A DNA stretch of 64,000 nucleotides from Populus alba. Its lineage: Eukaryota > Streptophyta > Magnoliopsida > Malpighiales > Salicaceae. Shown one piece after another: positions 11,803 to 26,800 of the stretch (its first letter is position 1; each line of letters begins with the position of its first letter). The position numbers and the translations under genes were made by a program. The notes below the pieces were generated by a model. It was not told the DNA's origin. It was given only the letters and a program-made list of their open reading frames with translations, and made no database searches. Location: NCBI RefSeq assembly GCF_005239225.2, contig NC_133301.1, forward strand, positions 8,990,318 to 9,054,317, given 5' to 3'.

Positions 11803-14800
11803 CTATATAAGCTTATCTTGATTTCCATTTGTGTCAGAAGGGCTTGGAGTACGTGGTCTTCCTTGAGGAGGTTGTGGCGGAGCTGCAAGGGCATAAGTCA
11901 GTCTTGATGAAGAATTCTCAATGAGACCTGCAACTCCTGCTGCGGCCGACTGGGCACTTGAAGGAAGGAAAAGATCATGTTTCTGGTCTTTATAAGCACT
12001 CCAAACCTGCAAAATGGACAGAACCACCAGCAATATTTTTATCTCACCAAAAAGTACCGGCTTAAAGACATCATGCACTAAATTTAATTGCAGGGGCAGC
12101 TAAATTGCATCTCTTCATGAATAAAATGCACCATAATGATCAAGAAAGTTTGGGATAATGAATGATTGAAATCTTATGAACAAGAAACTAAAAGTTCAGT
12201 ATCCACAAACCAAGAGATACAACGCAAAAATAAAGGAACTGGGAAAAAAAAAAAACCATGTTAGTACTTACATCAGAAGCATTTAATATCTCACGCACTT
12301 TATTGCAGTGTGCTCCTTCTGTTGCAAAAGCATGCAAAACCTAGACCAAGATAAGTCATATCACAAAATTTTAGAAATCAAAGGAAAAGGCATGAAACAA
12401 CCTCGCAAGTATGAAAAGAAAAGGCTCTCTTTCATAGATATTTCCATAATTATATCTGCAAAGGTTTACAATATCCAGCTGGGTCTTTTCATGTGACCCA
12501 ACTTCTATTCTTTTGTAATGAAGCAACCATATTTTGAAGTAGGACTATAGAGATTTAGAACATCTAAACAGAATCCAAAAATACATGGGTGTTATTTAGT
12601 AAATGACATAGGAGATTCCATAAAATTAATTGGCAAGTATTGAGATGAAAAATAATAATTTAGAAGAACATCAACCAAAAAGCATTCCAGGAGGACAGGA
12701 GAAAATAAGAATTATGATCATGAACATTTTAACCTCAATTGCTAGCACTCTGCCAATAGATGCTTCAGATTCATTCCACTTCATCTGAGAGCACAGTCCA
12801 TTTCTCCCCCCAGCCCTCCAGTCAAGAAGCCCAAGAAGTACATCAACAAGACCAACCCTGAATTATTAAAACAATTTATTCTGACATCAGAAAGATATTT
12901 TTGGAACTTCTATATAATCAGTGAGGCATTTTATAAAAGTTCAGTATCTGCAAAAGTAAGTCTTGATCCAACTACCAATGTTGAAACCAATTCTTTTCCC
13001 CAAATTTTAGAAGACTCATATGATAATTGCATCTCAAAAAATATGTTGTCATCAGCCTTTTAACTTTACAAGGGGGAGGGGGATTGAAAGCCAAAGTTCA
13101 AAGTCCTTACTCCTCTCTTTAGTAATTATTCTTTTTTCATATATTTTGGAATAAATTTGATGTCTTCACATTGCATCCTGAAATTAGATCCAACAAGATG
13201 TCTAATTCTGGAGTCATCTTTTCTACACTGCACAGGCTTACAAGTGAATTCTGAAACCATGGAACACAAAACTATTTCTAAATTCAACAGCTGCACAATA
13301 ATAGAAATTGTGGTTTATGCTGTTCACAATTTTACTATAATTCACAAGCATGAAACACACAAGCACATATCTGCCAAGGTTTGGATCTCACCCCAGTGGA
13401 AACAAGGAAAGATTATGGATTGATTAACAGATCTTATAGCACCAGTTAAAAAGAAAAGGGAGAACAGAAATTTACTTAAGTCCTTGTGCAACCAGAGCGT
13501 CCCGGGCACGATTCCCAGCAGCTACAACACGTTTTAATGTCTCAAGAGCAAGTATGCTTCCACCTTGCCATCCTATAGCTTTCATCAAAAGTGGGACAAC
13601 CTGAATACCGAATATTAACAGAGTAAACAGGGATCCGGAAAAGGTAATTATAATGGAGCAGTAACATATTGAGACGCGAACAAAAATGAGACATACATGT
13701 ACATGCACAAGCTCAGATAACCACAAATAAGTGCAAAACGCATAAATATGCCAGCACAACTTATCAGGCACACCAAGCCAGGGGGGAAATAGGCATTGAA
13801 CAGAATAATACTAGTATGAAAGTGGAAACAGAAATGCTAAACATCCATTAGGATTTGCACAACACTAAACTCCAAAATTCCCAAAGCCTTTAAACATGGG
13901 GAAAAAATCCACATACACATGAATGTGGGACATAAATAAGGAATTTTGAATTTTGAGCCTGTTTGGTCCAAGCTGTAGCTATTGTGTTGTGATTGTCTTG
14001 TGAGATTAAATATATTAAATTATTTGGTAATAAATTTTGCATCGTGCTTGGACTAAAATCACTTAACTGTTTGATAATCTATTATTAAGAGGGGAAAAAA
14101 ACCCATTAATGATGGAACTCAATTTTAAAATCTTTTAAGAAATAAAAATAGGTTACATGGAAATGCAAATTCTTTCATCGACAAAAAAATATAAGGAAAA
14201 AAAAAAGAAACAAGAATGATATAATTATGATTTTTTAAATAAATAGAAATACTATATAATTGAATTAAGGTATGTGCACTGTATAGTATATTTGTGAGTA
14301 AGATTTTTTTAAAGGTTATTTGTATCTTTAAATAAAATAAGAGAGACTTCCATCCAAACAAGCATCACTTCCAAAGCTTTTTTAAAGTGAAAGTCAATAC
14401 GTCTTTAAGTGGAACCACCTTCTACTTCTAATGGTCAAGCAATAAAGTATTAAAATCCCTATCAAACACTTATTTGGCCCTTTTGATTGCTTTGCTTATA
14501 GTAAAAGCTATGGCAACAAGAGGCCAAACAAGTTCTTCATTTGTTGTTCAAGATGCAGTAACTTTGATGATTAAACTAGAGAATTTTTTGGAATTTATTA
14601 TCATTAAAGATAATATTTATCAGGATTCTTAATTCCTAGATGGTCTGGGTAACTATGGTTCTTGGTGTCTATATAATATCCAGATTTTGTGTATAACTAG
14701 CAGACCATACAACGAGTCAAGGGATAGTTGAGAATTGTTTATTCTATCTGCTTCCGACCCTCATCTATAGAGCTTTTCTTTATGTTTTTCTGCCCTCTTC

Positions 14801-17800
14801 TATAGGGTTTTCTACCTCTTATTCAGTTGGGTTTTCTGCCTCTAATTCAGTTATCCCTCTCCTATAGGGAATTCTTCAATCTTTTATCTCCATTCTTAAC
14901 TTGATCTACATCATGCACTTTCAGAATAGGGGGGAAATAATGAGCAACACAAAATTGGCATCTCAATATTTCAGGAATTTTAATCAGTGATAGAGTGCTG
15001 CTAAACTGCACATTCAGCAGACCTTAGCAAGACAAGGACTTGCACTACAAGAATCAGTTTTATACCAGAAGCATTTAATCAATGTCTGTGTGCTTAGCCA
15101 AAGAAAGAGAAGAGCGAACCAAATGATTTGCCTCAAGAAACCAACTTAATTTAACCTATCTGAAGACAAGAATATAACACTCAACTGCACATTAAGCACA
15201 CCATAGCATGACAAGGACTTGCACTATGAGAATCAGTTTTATAAGCATTAAACCAATGCTGTGTGTTAGCTAAAGAAAGAAGAAAGAACTAATGATTTTC
15301 CTCAAGAAACCAACTTTATTAACATCAGAAAAGAGAATATTATAAAATGTACCTGAGGAGTTCCTACACTAGTTGCTGCCATAGCTTCAGCACAAGTTGT
15401 ACTTGCTGCAAGTTGATGAAGAACACGCAAACAACTGAGGCGCACTCGTTCTTGAAGAGTTTGAGCGGGCGGACTTGATCCGTCATCAGATTCATGTGCT
15501 TTGTCTGCATAGTTGTCATTTTTCACCTCATCCGATGCCATTGTTTCTCTTCTTCCTTCATATGCCACAGCAGCCACAAGTTTTGGCACATATCCCAGAT
15601 ATCCAACATGATCAGCAAGTGCAGGGTGCACTCGCAGTAGTGAAACCAAAGCAGCAGAAAGAAGCAAAGGAAGCTCGGGATCAACAGTTTGTGTGTCGTA
15701 ATGAGTGGCAGCAATGGATGACAAATATTGATCAAGTAACCCTTCCAAGAATCTCTTAGGATTTCTAAGAGGGAATTTGGGATCCTTCAAGAACAGCCTG
15801 ACATAGATTCCACCAACCTGCATGACCATGAAACTGTGAATTTCCCGCAGAATATGTAGTCAGTATAATATGGAGATGGCATCTATCACATGGTACCTGT
15901 GGCTCATCTCTCATTTCTTGCTGTCCCGAAGCCTGCTCAGGTACATCCCAATCAACAAGACGACCTTTCATCTGCTCACGGTACAAGTCTGATGCCATAG
16001 TAGCAATTTGTGCAGACAAAGATGATGCCATTGCTGGTGTCCATACAAGCTCTGGAGTCTCTGTCGTCTGCTCTAAAGCAGATACAACTGCCTCACCAGG
16101 GCCATCCCTGATAACTGCAACAAGGCCATCTGGAAGAAACCTTGCCAGTGTTATAGCAACTCTAGGCCCATGCATTGGCTGCCCAACAAGCTTCCCCAAT
16201 AAGGAAGCTGCTGCTGCTCTCTGTTGCAAGGGAATATCTTCTGCACACCATAATTTATATAATCAATGAAATGTGACTTCAAAATAAACAAACAAGTGGG
16301 TGTAAGAAAAAAACCATTACTTTGCAAAGGCAACAGAAGTTCAAGAATGTACACCACTCCACCATGTTTGGCAGCTGCCCAAGCAAGTTCTGGAGTGCTT
16401 GCCAAAGCATATAGAACATGAAGAGCCCCTTCACGGCAACTTGGAGCATAGTGTAGCATTTCTAGTAAGAGAAGAAGGCTAGATCCATCTGCAACCATAG
16501 CCTCCAAGCAAGGAGCATATGTTGTCAAAAGAGACAGCACAGCCAGGCAAAGTTGAGGGATATTGCTTTTTGATGCAATAGGAACAGAAAAGCACCCAAA
16601 GAGAGGAAATAGCTTCTCTTTGGAAGAGAATATAGACGCCAAATTTGGATAACTTGTCAGTAAGTTCTGTCAGTTAAGAGAGAGTCAGGCACATATGATT
16701 AATAACAACCATAACATAAAAGTCAATTATGTACCTTTAGTGAAGTCAATCCAAATTGAAAGTTCTTAACCAGATCCAATTCTCCTTTATCTGTAGATTT
16801 TCCATCAGAGACTGCCATTGAATCATCAGTTACAAGTTGTCCATTCACTAATACATCTGAAGTATCACTTATAATCTCAGATGTTTGAGGGGATGAGCTG
16901 CTCGGATTAAGAATATTCTGAACATCCGAATCTATAGAAAATGGATTATTCACTAGAAAAGATATGAAATCAATTAGAGCAACACAGAATGCTTCTGGTT
17001 CACTGATCTCAAAGTCTGGCTGATCATTATAAACTCTCAAGTAAACATTGCCAACAAATAGTTCTTTGGACAGTGCCTCGTATAAAAAGGCATGTGAATC
17101 TTTCATGTCGTATGAACCATCAGGACCTTGGCTTGCACGTTGCTGATCCACAAATTTCAGCAGCTCTGCCCGAGTTGTAGAGTTCCAGATAATCTAAATC
17201 ACAGAGGTTTAATAAATAAATAAATATTGATCATAGAAAACAGAATAAGAAAAAAAAACTTCACCCGAAACTACAACAAAAAAAAAAAACAGTAAACAAG
17301 CTAGTATATGCTACATATTAAACATGAATTTAACTTTGAAGCATTGTTTAGGCCATTAATTAACAGTAATCTTTCATATTATCATCTCATCAGAATCACC
17401 CTTGACTCCACAGGGCCTTTGTGACCTGGCATGATGAATGGAGGCAAACTGATGGGAGGAAGAAAATCATTAGCAATCAATTAAAACCATTTACTACTAA
17501 AACTCTGCTGCCTTGATTTGATAATTGGTAGCAACTCATATGTGGGAATAGGGAGATGCAAGATACAAAGGATTCAAATCCCGACAGCGAAATAACTAGT
17601 TACACATGCAATTCCGTTGTAGAAATGAAAAGGCAGGTATTGCAGATATAAAATGTTCTTCTAGATACAACAAAAAAGTTCTGGTATTTTCATCCTTCTA
17701 ATTAAATCACAATAATTATCTCTCTCCAGGAAAAAGATAAATATCACCATGACACGAAGTCATGAATAGACACAAAGAAAACCCTAAAAGTTGGATTATA

Positions 17801-20800
17801 AATCATCTTTGTGTTGCATCTTTCATTATTCTATAGCATAACTCCTCTCCATGATACCAAACAAAGAACTATGATAAATGTTGATGACAAGGAGGTAGGG
17901 GATTGAAAAATGCTGTAAATTGGTTGGTAAACAAGTTGAAACCAAACAGCAACCAAACCTCAATCCCAAAAAAGTTGAAGCCAAAGCAAGATCTCAACAA
18001 ATTAAAATAACAAAATTCCCAAGTCATCAAATAAAAGATATAAATAATAATGCCTAAATATTCTTTAGAACATTCATAACTCTGAACATTTCTTTTCCTT
18101 AAAAATTGACACCAATTACCTCTGGAGACTCCAAGTTTGTATTTAATTTGATCAATAAGTCTTTTGGCAATTGATCTTTCAGCATGCTTGCGAGCTTAGG
18201 AGTTAGCAAAGCTCTAAGGGCATCAGCAGCAGTTGCATTATAAGGCGTTGAGCTCCCTTCTGTGCACAAACCACTAAGCCTTGACAAAGCCTGGGATGCT
18301 CTCACAGCATGCATATTTTTTGCAATTTGAACACTAGAACCTACACCAAGTGACTCTGTCTTATCAGAGTCCTCGGCAGTTGAGTCATACTGAAGCAACA
18401 ATGGAAAAAGGTACCTAAAAAGAAACCAATTTGACATATAAGAATGTATACTTTAACATTTCAATGTTTAAAATGAATACATTAGTGGCATGAACAGTAA
18501 AAGCCATATCACCCCTCATTCAGTTTTTATTTTTCTTTTTGGTTGACTGAAAAATAAACCCTCAATTCAGTTAAAGAGACAGGGAATTGGCCATCTGCTA
18601 TCAGGATCTATCTTATTAGCTTGACAGTCTCCTTTAAATCCCTCTTACAAAAACAAGTCTAGTTCCATCCTTCTTTTTTTCAACCCCACAATTTTTAATG
18701 CATAGTGACAACTAGAATCAGGTTCATCATGCAGCACAGTGATCAGATGACTTTGATGATTATTATGTAGATGAAAAATTGTATAGTAACTTATCATCTG
18801 ATACAAAAACTAGAAACAAGAGAGTTCCACCACAGAGTTCTAAAAGAATGTTGGAAGTGGATTTGGTAACAACAAATGGAGAAATTTAATCAAGTGAAGC
18901 AAGGAATTCAGCATGTAGAACCAAATTATACATCATTATAATCCATAAAGGTTTTTTTTTTTTTTTTTTTTTTGGGGGGGGGGGGGGGTTAGGTCAAAAG
19001 ATAGTGAAAATTGAAAGCAAAAATAGTGATATTGCCATTTAATTAGTATGACATGGAAAACAACCTTCCTCGGGTGCTCATCAAGGATGCATGATTAAAA
19101 AAATGGAATGATCAATGCACATTCACAAGCACGAAAATCAAGAGAAGGGATGAATAAAGTAAAACTAAAATCAGATAGTATAGCTCAAGAAATTTATATA
19201 TTAAAGGGTGCCGGTGAGTGAAACCAAAATATCCAGCCGAGTTGCAGAAGTGTAAGGTGTATGTGTGTATATATATATATATATATACATGAAAAGTGAA
19301 GCAATAGTTCAGAAAAATGAAGGAGATGACTTACCAAAGCACACCAGCCCTTAACAAGGCATCCTGTAATTCAGAGGACACAGAAACATGGGCAATAGTC
19401 TGGAGTGCAGCATCCACAGCTTCAGGTACAAGCTCAAGTTCAGTGCAGTGCACAATATCCTCTACTAGTCCAGAAAATTGAAGCATCTCAGCTCTGGCAC
19501 TCTCAAACCGACTCAAGACAGAAAAGGTCCGCATCACATTTGTAACAATAATAGCAGATGGTTCACTTGCAGGAGTAGTTGGCTGAACTACAAACATGCA
19601 ACGGCAGAGAAGAGTTGCAACAAGTTGTATCCCACCATCCCTTACAAGCTCCTCACCATTTAATGAAGAGGAAGCACACCTAAATATCCAGTAGTAGTAG
19701 AAAGAAGTAATGCTAGTCAAAATCTCTTCGTAAGTCTATTAAAAGCAATTCAAGAAACAGTTAAAAATGCAACTGGGATATTTACGTCAGCCAAATAAGC
19801 TCTGATGCTGCAACAAGTAAAGGAGCTCTATCAGCAGAAAGGAAATTGTTATCATCTTGGTCCACTGTAACAGCATTAAGCAACATGGGGTAGCCAGCAT
19901 ATTTAAAAGGCTCCAGCACATCTCCATATCGTCTGTATAAAATACACTGTCCCTTCAATAAAAGTAGTAATCTCCAAGGCTGAGGACCTTGCAACCCTTG
20001 CATTGTGGCCTATAAACAGTAAAATAAGTCAAAGCTAATTGGCAGACTAAACAGTGAGCTGTGATTGAACTGGTCGCCAAATAGCAGGGAAAACACTGGA
20101 ACAAAGCAGCGTAAGATGTGTGAAACATTCATATCAAGTTGCAAATTTCGGTGTACATGTGTGTGCAGACTAACTTAAACATTAAAATAAAAAACCCTTC
20201 AGAAAAAATAAGGAAAAACAAAGCAAAGACACAAAAATGAATGATTTTGATCTTATGATTTAAAGATTTTAGTACAAATATAAATATTATAGGGAATCAA
20301 CTCTTCAGTTGCTAAGTACTAGAACATGAAATATTCAGTTTGTTCATATAACATCAGTAATCTAAAGGGTGCAATATTCACATTGTACAGTCATGCATAA
20401 TAAAGTATTTTCTAGTTACAGTATACCTGAAGTCGCTCATAAGCTTTTTGCACAGCAAGAAACTTCTCCCTCCCCTCAGGATTTTTGTCAGGATGGTATT
20501 TCATTGCTAGTTTCCTATATTGCCTCTTGAGCTTTTCTTCATCAATGTTCTCAATCTGCTTTGTTATGTTAGTTGTGTCCTCAGAAGAATACTTCCTTTC
20601 GGCTTCATCATTCGATACATCTTCCAGGGATATCTCTAATATTCTGCAAGCTTCCTCTTCTGAAAGATCCATAGGTCTTCGTGTTAACTCTTCACGCCAC
20701 ATTACCAGTAATGACTGCAAAAACTCAACATGTTCAACAATTGGCCAATTCGGAAAGCGAATCTCATCACAGAGGTTCCGAAGGTAATAACGGTGACACC

Positions 20801-23800
20801 ACATTTCATCCCTTAACTCTGGGTACGTCACTGGTGGCATTGGAGCATAGTCGTATAAAGAATGACAGTGCTGTGACAATTTATGGGGAAAATCACCAAG
20901 ATGTTGCAAAACCTGTAGAAGAAAAGTACAGGATAAATGCAAGTTTTAAAATGTCCTCCATAAAGGTAGCCAACTGGAGACCTTGAAATCAACAAAAAAG
21001 CAATGAGCTACACACTGTATTTGCCTCATTTGGAGTTTTAAAAATACCTGACGGATCAAATTTTCAGCACGCATTTTGTGAGTCCAGACAATCTCTGGTG
21101 TATCAGAATCAGAAACCATTGCTGCTGCAAATGCAGATGGACCACTACGCTCCAGTACATACAGCAAGGATTCGGGTAAAAGCCCACCCAACACACTGCG
21201 TTTTGCAAGAGGCAATGACGAGGAAACTGCAGCTTCTTCCCCACCATGGAATGCTTGATGGACATGAGTCGCATAAAAGAGTTGTGCGATGGAGAGGAGA
21301 TTGGATCCAGGGTATGCCAGGCAAAAATAAAATGCACCAGTGCTGTAAAGACGTACCATTGCCTTGGGATTTCTGGTAACGATGGCCTTCAGCAAAGCTG
21401 CAGCAGCCTCCACAATACTCGGTTCCCCAGAAAGCATAGCCTTTATTCAGGAAAAAAAAAAACATAGGTTTGGATATTACAATTCACTCAAGCAGTAGCT
21501 AATGCAAGAGGCAATGCTTTCACTGATGAACATAAAATATCCATGGACATAAGATAAAATGGTATAGAAGTTTGGTTTATATTTGCTTTTTTCCTTTTCC
21601 TTTTTCTTTCCAGTGTGTCAAGACATAAACTCAAAGTACTACTTACTCCCTCTTCCATGCTTGGCACAGTGCCTGCAACAAGACTAAATGCCCACTGTAC
21701 CGTGCTTATAAAATGAAAACCGACATCAATTAACTTAGAAACATAAACCTTTAAATCAAATCTCAGGATAAAGGTATATTTATTGAAAATTTAACTGTTG
21801 AAGATAGAAAGAATGGGAAAAAAGACAAATGACCTCTTTGTTTTTTATCATACACATGCATCTCTAAAACGTGTTCCCCTAGCCTAAAGACTTAGAAACT
21901 AAAAAAACAAGCATGCCAATCCAATCAAATATTCTCAGTATTAAAAACCCTTCAAATGCATCAAAGATGGTAGGCTATACCAACAAGAACTCAACATTCA
22001 GGAATGAAAAGATTGCTCTGAAAATTACCTGTGCAATATGAGGAAGGCAGCGGGGACTAGACAAGATCCGCTTAACCCTTGGGGTTGGAGTAACTATTTC
22101 TCCAGCATCATCTAGATCTGAATGAGCAGATACCATGAAATGTAATATGGATAATGCTGCATCCCCTACCTGGATACAGTATCCACCAATTATCAGGTAA
22201 CAATAAGAATATAATATGTGAGGAAAAACATATGCCAAGTGGGAATTGATGGAAAGCAAACAAAGGGAAAAATATGCAAAATCTTTTTTATGCATGAATG
22301 TTGCATATACATGTCATGACCAAGAGAAACAAAAAACGGATCAGGTAAAATCAGTGTAATGCAAGCAGCAGTTATCTAGCTTCCCTTCATATGCACCCTA
22401 ATCAAAAATAGGGATGGTAATTCAGCACCACAGGCTATATTTCATAAATGCAACAAAATCTGTCAGTTTTAAATGATTGCGATACTCATTTGTAAGCACC
22501 AAATTTACTAAAACATGCACACCTGCGCCCTCAATTAAGCCCTCAAAATTGTCATTACAAAACAAATAATTTCAAATGCTATTTTACAACTAACACAAAG
22601 AAACTGAGCAATTAGGGGTTAAATGCATGGAAAAATTTGACCAAATAAGTACTCAACAGCCAAACAAGAAAGCAACAGAGAACAGTGTTCATTTTAACAT
22701 TGAGGTAGAAACAAAAGCAAAACAACAGCAACCACAATGAAGATCCCCATCAATCCCACACCGGAAATGACACCTACCTGAAATGACGTGAGAACAGGAA
22801 CACGAGTAGCTAATACCCAACGAAGTTCACGGATATCACGCAATTTCTTCCACTCTAACATACCAGATGCCCAGCACTTAGTTGACCAATCAATGTCTTT
22901 CTTCGACCAGCACCTTCTAATAGCATCCTTCTCCAAGGGTCCAATTTTTGAACCATCGTTGTCAATAAACATCCATTCTTTAAGTGGCTCCATGAAAGCG
23001 GTAGCAGCTAATAAATTAGATTGTAAAGGAATAGAAGTCCTTTCTGAAGCTTCATGAACCACTGTCAGAAGATCAACAGCCAAAACACACCCCCCAACCA
23101 AAACACAAGCCTCCACATTAGATAAAACCTTCATTAAAACCTGCACATGTATTAGATATAGATAACCAATTATTTTTTGGATAAATGTCAGTCTCAGATT
23201 CTGCCCCTGCCCCCGCCCTTCTCAAAGAGGAAACAAAATTATCTCAACACCGAAAACCAAACAAACATGGAAGCATAAGCAGTCATCCCAAGTTGATCCA
23301 ATGATAGTTATTGGTACTAAAACATCTGAGGAACATAGATGACAAGATGAACTAGCAAATAGCATTACCTAAACTCATGCAACTTAACAAATACAAAAAT
23401 CAATCATAATATACCTTTAGAAGAAGAAGAAGACGGTGCCTCAAAGCTCTGTCATCTGTTCTATCCAAGAGAACTGTAATATGGGCAGTACCCTCAAAAG
23501 AACCTATAGTACTGAAATGCTGCTCATAGACAATTGCCATTGCTCTTGCACAAAGCTCCCTAACCGAAGAGCCTCCCCCTCCCCCAAAACCATCTAATCT
23601 TCCCATATCACACCAATCATCAGATGCACCCAATTCATCAGGAACAGTGCCATCTACTGTAAGTCCTATGTCTGCATCACATAAGAACCGATGGTAGAGT
23701 GCCCTAAAGAAAGCTATTGGATCACGCAGTGGAAAATCCTGGGCCCTGCCATTGCTGCTACTGTCAAGCAGCAAACGCAGATAATATTGCCCTACACAAA

Positions 23801-26800
23801 CTTCTTTGGACAAACTAGGATAACTGACAGAAAACTCAGTATAGTTCCAAGATATCTGTGGTGTGCTATCTTGCCCAGCCATCACATCTGATGTCACACC
23901 TCCTGGAATAATATCCTCAGATCGCGCCTTCTCAGCATCTAGTTTATTAACCTCAGCCTTCAACGCCTCCCTCAGCTCTTGCCTTGTGCGCTCATTCCAG
24001 ATTAAATCAGCACGATTATGATCGAGACTAAAAGCTCGCCAAAATTCATGCCAATTACAAAGCAGCCGACCAGAACCCACAGCTGTATTCTTCACAACAA
24101 CCTGTGCAGGAGCTGGAAGGTCTGTATTCTGAACACCAGGCCCACATGCATCAGAGTCAACTGAATTTGAGGCATTTGGTTCTGATTCCTCGTGCATATT
24201 GGTCATCCGTGCATCTGCTGAAGCAATGATAGGTGAATGATCATTTTGTGGATATCCTGTAGAGGCAACATCATTAGACAAATTTTCAATGGCATGAGCA
24301 GCTGATGACTGTCCAGAATTTGCATCTAGAGAAGATTTTTTATAGTTATCTGATCCTCTTAAAGCTCCAGCATTTATCTGCCTCACGGGATCACCAACTT
24401 CATAATTATTAACAGGAGGCAAGGAATGCTCTTCAGAGGCAATTCCTCTCCCAGCACGACCTTTCCTCTGCTGAAGTAAACGCCTCTGTCTTCTACTGAT
24501 CAATGTTCCTTCTCGATTGTCTTCTTCAAGTTGAGCTCCATCAGATCGTGTGTGCAGATAAGCAACATGGCCAGGAGGCAAAACTCTAGATAATAGATCC
24601 AGAGCTGGTTGATAGGAATCTGCCCAAAGAGCCACAAGCTGTCGACTAACTTCACGTCGCTCACCTGCAGGACTGAAAAATGCATGTGATAAGTGCCTCA
24701 GTAAAGCACCATCACGTAAAGCAGCATCACGCATAGACTCTGCTGCAATTGCATCCTCTTCTGCAATTGTGCGCATGATCACAGCAACTATTTCCCTTAC
24801 ACTTTCAGCAGGATGCCCAAACAACGAAAATAAGCGTCGGCGCAAACCAGCTACTTGGCGCAACAATTCAACAAAAACTGTGTATTGAGTAGTTTCACCA
24901 TGTGGTTCGCATATCATGGCCTCGAGAACTTCAACAACAGCCATTGACAGTAGAGGTGATATAGACATAGGTTTCAATCTGTTGACGAGGATGACAACAT
25001 AACCATTATGAGCAAACAAAACAGATTTTGCATGCATTATAGTGGCATGTTTCTCTCCTTTAGAATCTGCTAATAAACTTGCATCTCCAGTGCCACCACC
25101 AATGAGAGCTGTGACCAGCCCTGCAGCTTCAGCAGCAACGCCCTCAGAACCATTTCTAAGTAAACCCATTATTCTTCCAACAGCAGCAGGAAAAGACATC
25201 ACATGTGCAGCTGCACTTCTTGAAGCCAATAATCTACGTAAACAAGCAATGAAACCCATCACTGTTGCAGCTGCTTTAGAAGAAGGTGGAGGCAACGGAG
25301 GAGACTCTGGAGGAAGATTTGGTGTAGCTGGAAGCATTGTGATCAAGGCCATCAAAGTTACCTCAGGCACATCAATGTTAATAGGAACACCACTATATGG
25401 AATACAAGCATTGAACTCCCTTATTCTACGCCACAATTTAGCTCTTGAACCAGGAATTGAACCACCTTCAGCTACAGCATCTTTAGCAGCTGCAGCTAAG
25501 TGTTTCAAATGCAAGGATGTACTTTCCACATCAGCAATTTGACGTTGTGACCCTGATAGTAAATGGACCCTCCCACAAGGTGGATCAATACGATGACCAG
25601 GCATTGTCAGCCTTGGTAATACAGTTACTGGGCGCTGTCCCTGCACAAGTATACTCAAAAGATCAACCACAGCACCACATTAAACTTTCCTGTTGAATGC
25701 ACATCCCACTGATAAGCTTGAAAGTTTATCAAATTGGAATCATGCATATAAACTTTTACACTAAGTAACCTATCCACATCCAACAGGAACAGATACCTAC
25801 TTCTGTTTGTAACACATCCCGAACTGCAGCTAGTAAGCTATCCCGAGACGTGCTTGCATAGACCTGTAGCCATGAAACACACATTAGGAACTTTCCACCA
25901 AGAGCACATAAAATTTCAAAAGGAAGCCAAGCGATGCTCACATGGATGGGGCAACCATCATTGAACTCAATGGCAAACATTTGGGGCTCCTCAGCAAATC
26001 GTACAAGGGAACTTACAGCGGGCAAAGGACGAACAATAACAACCTGAATGCATCTAATGAAGATACTCAGCATTTGATACAATTCTATCAAGTATGCCAT
26101 ATTTTTATACCACCATGCACATGCACTTAAGTAAATGTGAAATAAAACCATTCATTTGGTGCAAATTGTTAACAGCTGATGCACAAGACCAACCTTAATG
26201 GATGTACAAATTATCAGCATTGCCCACAACACCTCACTCAAATTGTAGTTAAAAATTTTCATCAACTTACTTCATAGTTATCATGGCGCCTTTCAACAAG
26301 TGAACCCTTTGTTAAAATGAGTTGGCGAGAGACAGCATCACCATGCTCTCCAAGTCCCCCTTTTGGACCAACTCCCAAACTCAATCCAGGAACATTTAAA
26401 GTTCCATGAGCAGCAGAACGCAACCTTGTCACAGACCAATGCCCAAATGGGGTCTCCTTTTCTCCAATTGCTTCTTTTGCTATAATTTGAAAATAAAGAG
26501 ACATAGATAAATTAAGAGAAACAACAAAGAAAAAACAGATGAAGAAATCATAGACATGAAAAAATGGTAGTGGTATATTTTTAATAATGAAATACCCCTT
26601 CGATGTAAATACTCTTCTGCACTCAGGGATTGAGAACTGTCCACAGATAGTGAGACCCCAACCATGGACTTGGCAGTTTTAGTCTGCAAAAGCACACTCA
26701 ATAAATGATCTCTGGTGTATTTCGCATCTTAAAGAGAGGGAAGCTATGGAGCAAAAGGGAACTTCACACAAGACACTGAAGCACTAAAAATACATATAAG

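Noticed and set aside
17560..17600. T-loop-like word 'ggattcaaatccc' as part of a tRNA gene
   Set aside because: No acceptor stem, D arm or anticodon stem can be built around it. No tRNA gene could be supported anywhere in the window.
21640..21700. Possible extra small exon in GRV2 between 22029 and 21440
   Set aside because: It has splice-like borders, but exon 9 joins exon 10 directly in frame (...HIAQ then AMLSGEP), as in the Arabidopsis protein. An extra exon is not needed.
25042..25542. 166-codon plus-strand open frame opposite GRV2 exon 7
   Set aside because: Antisense shadow of the large conserved exon; it has no domain or context.
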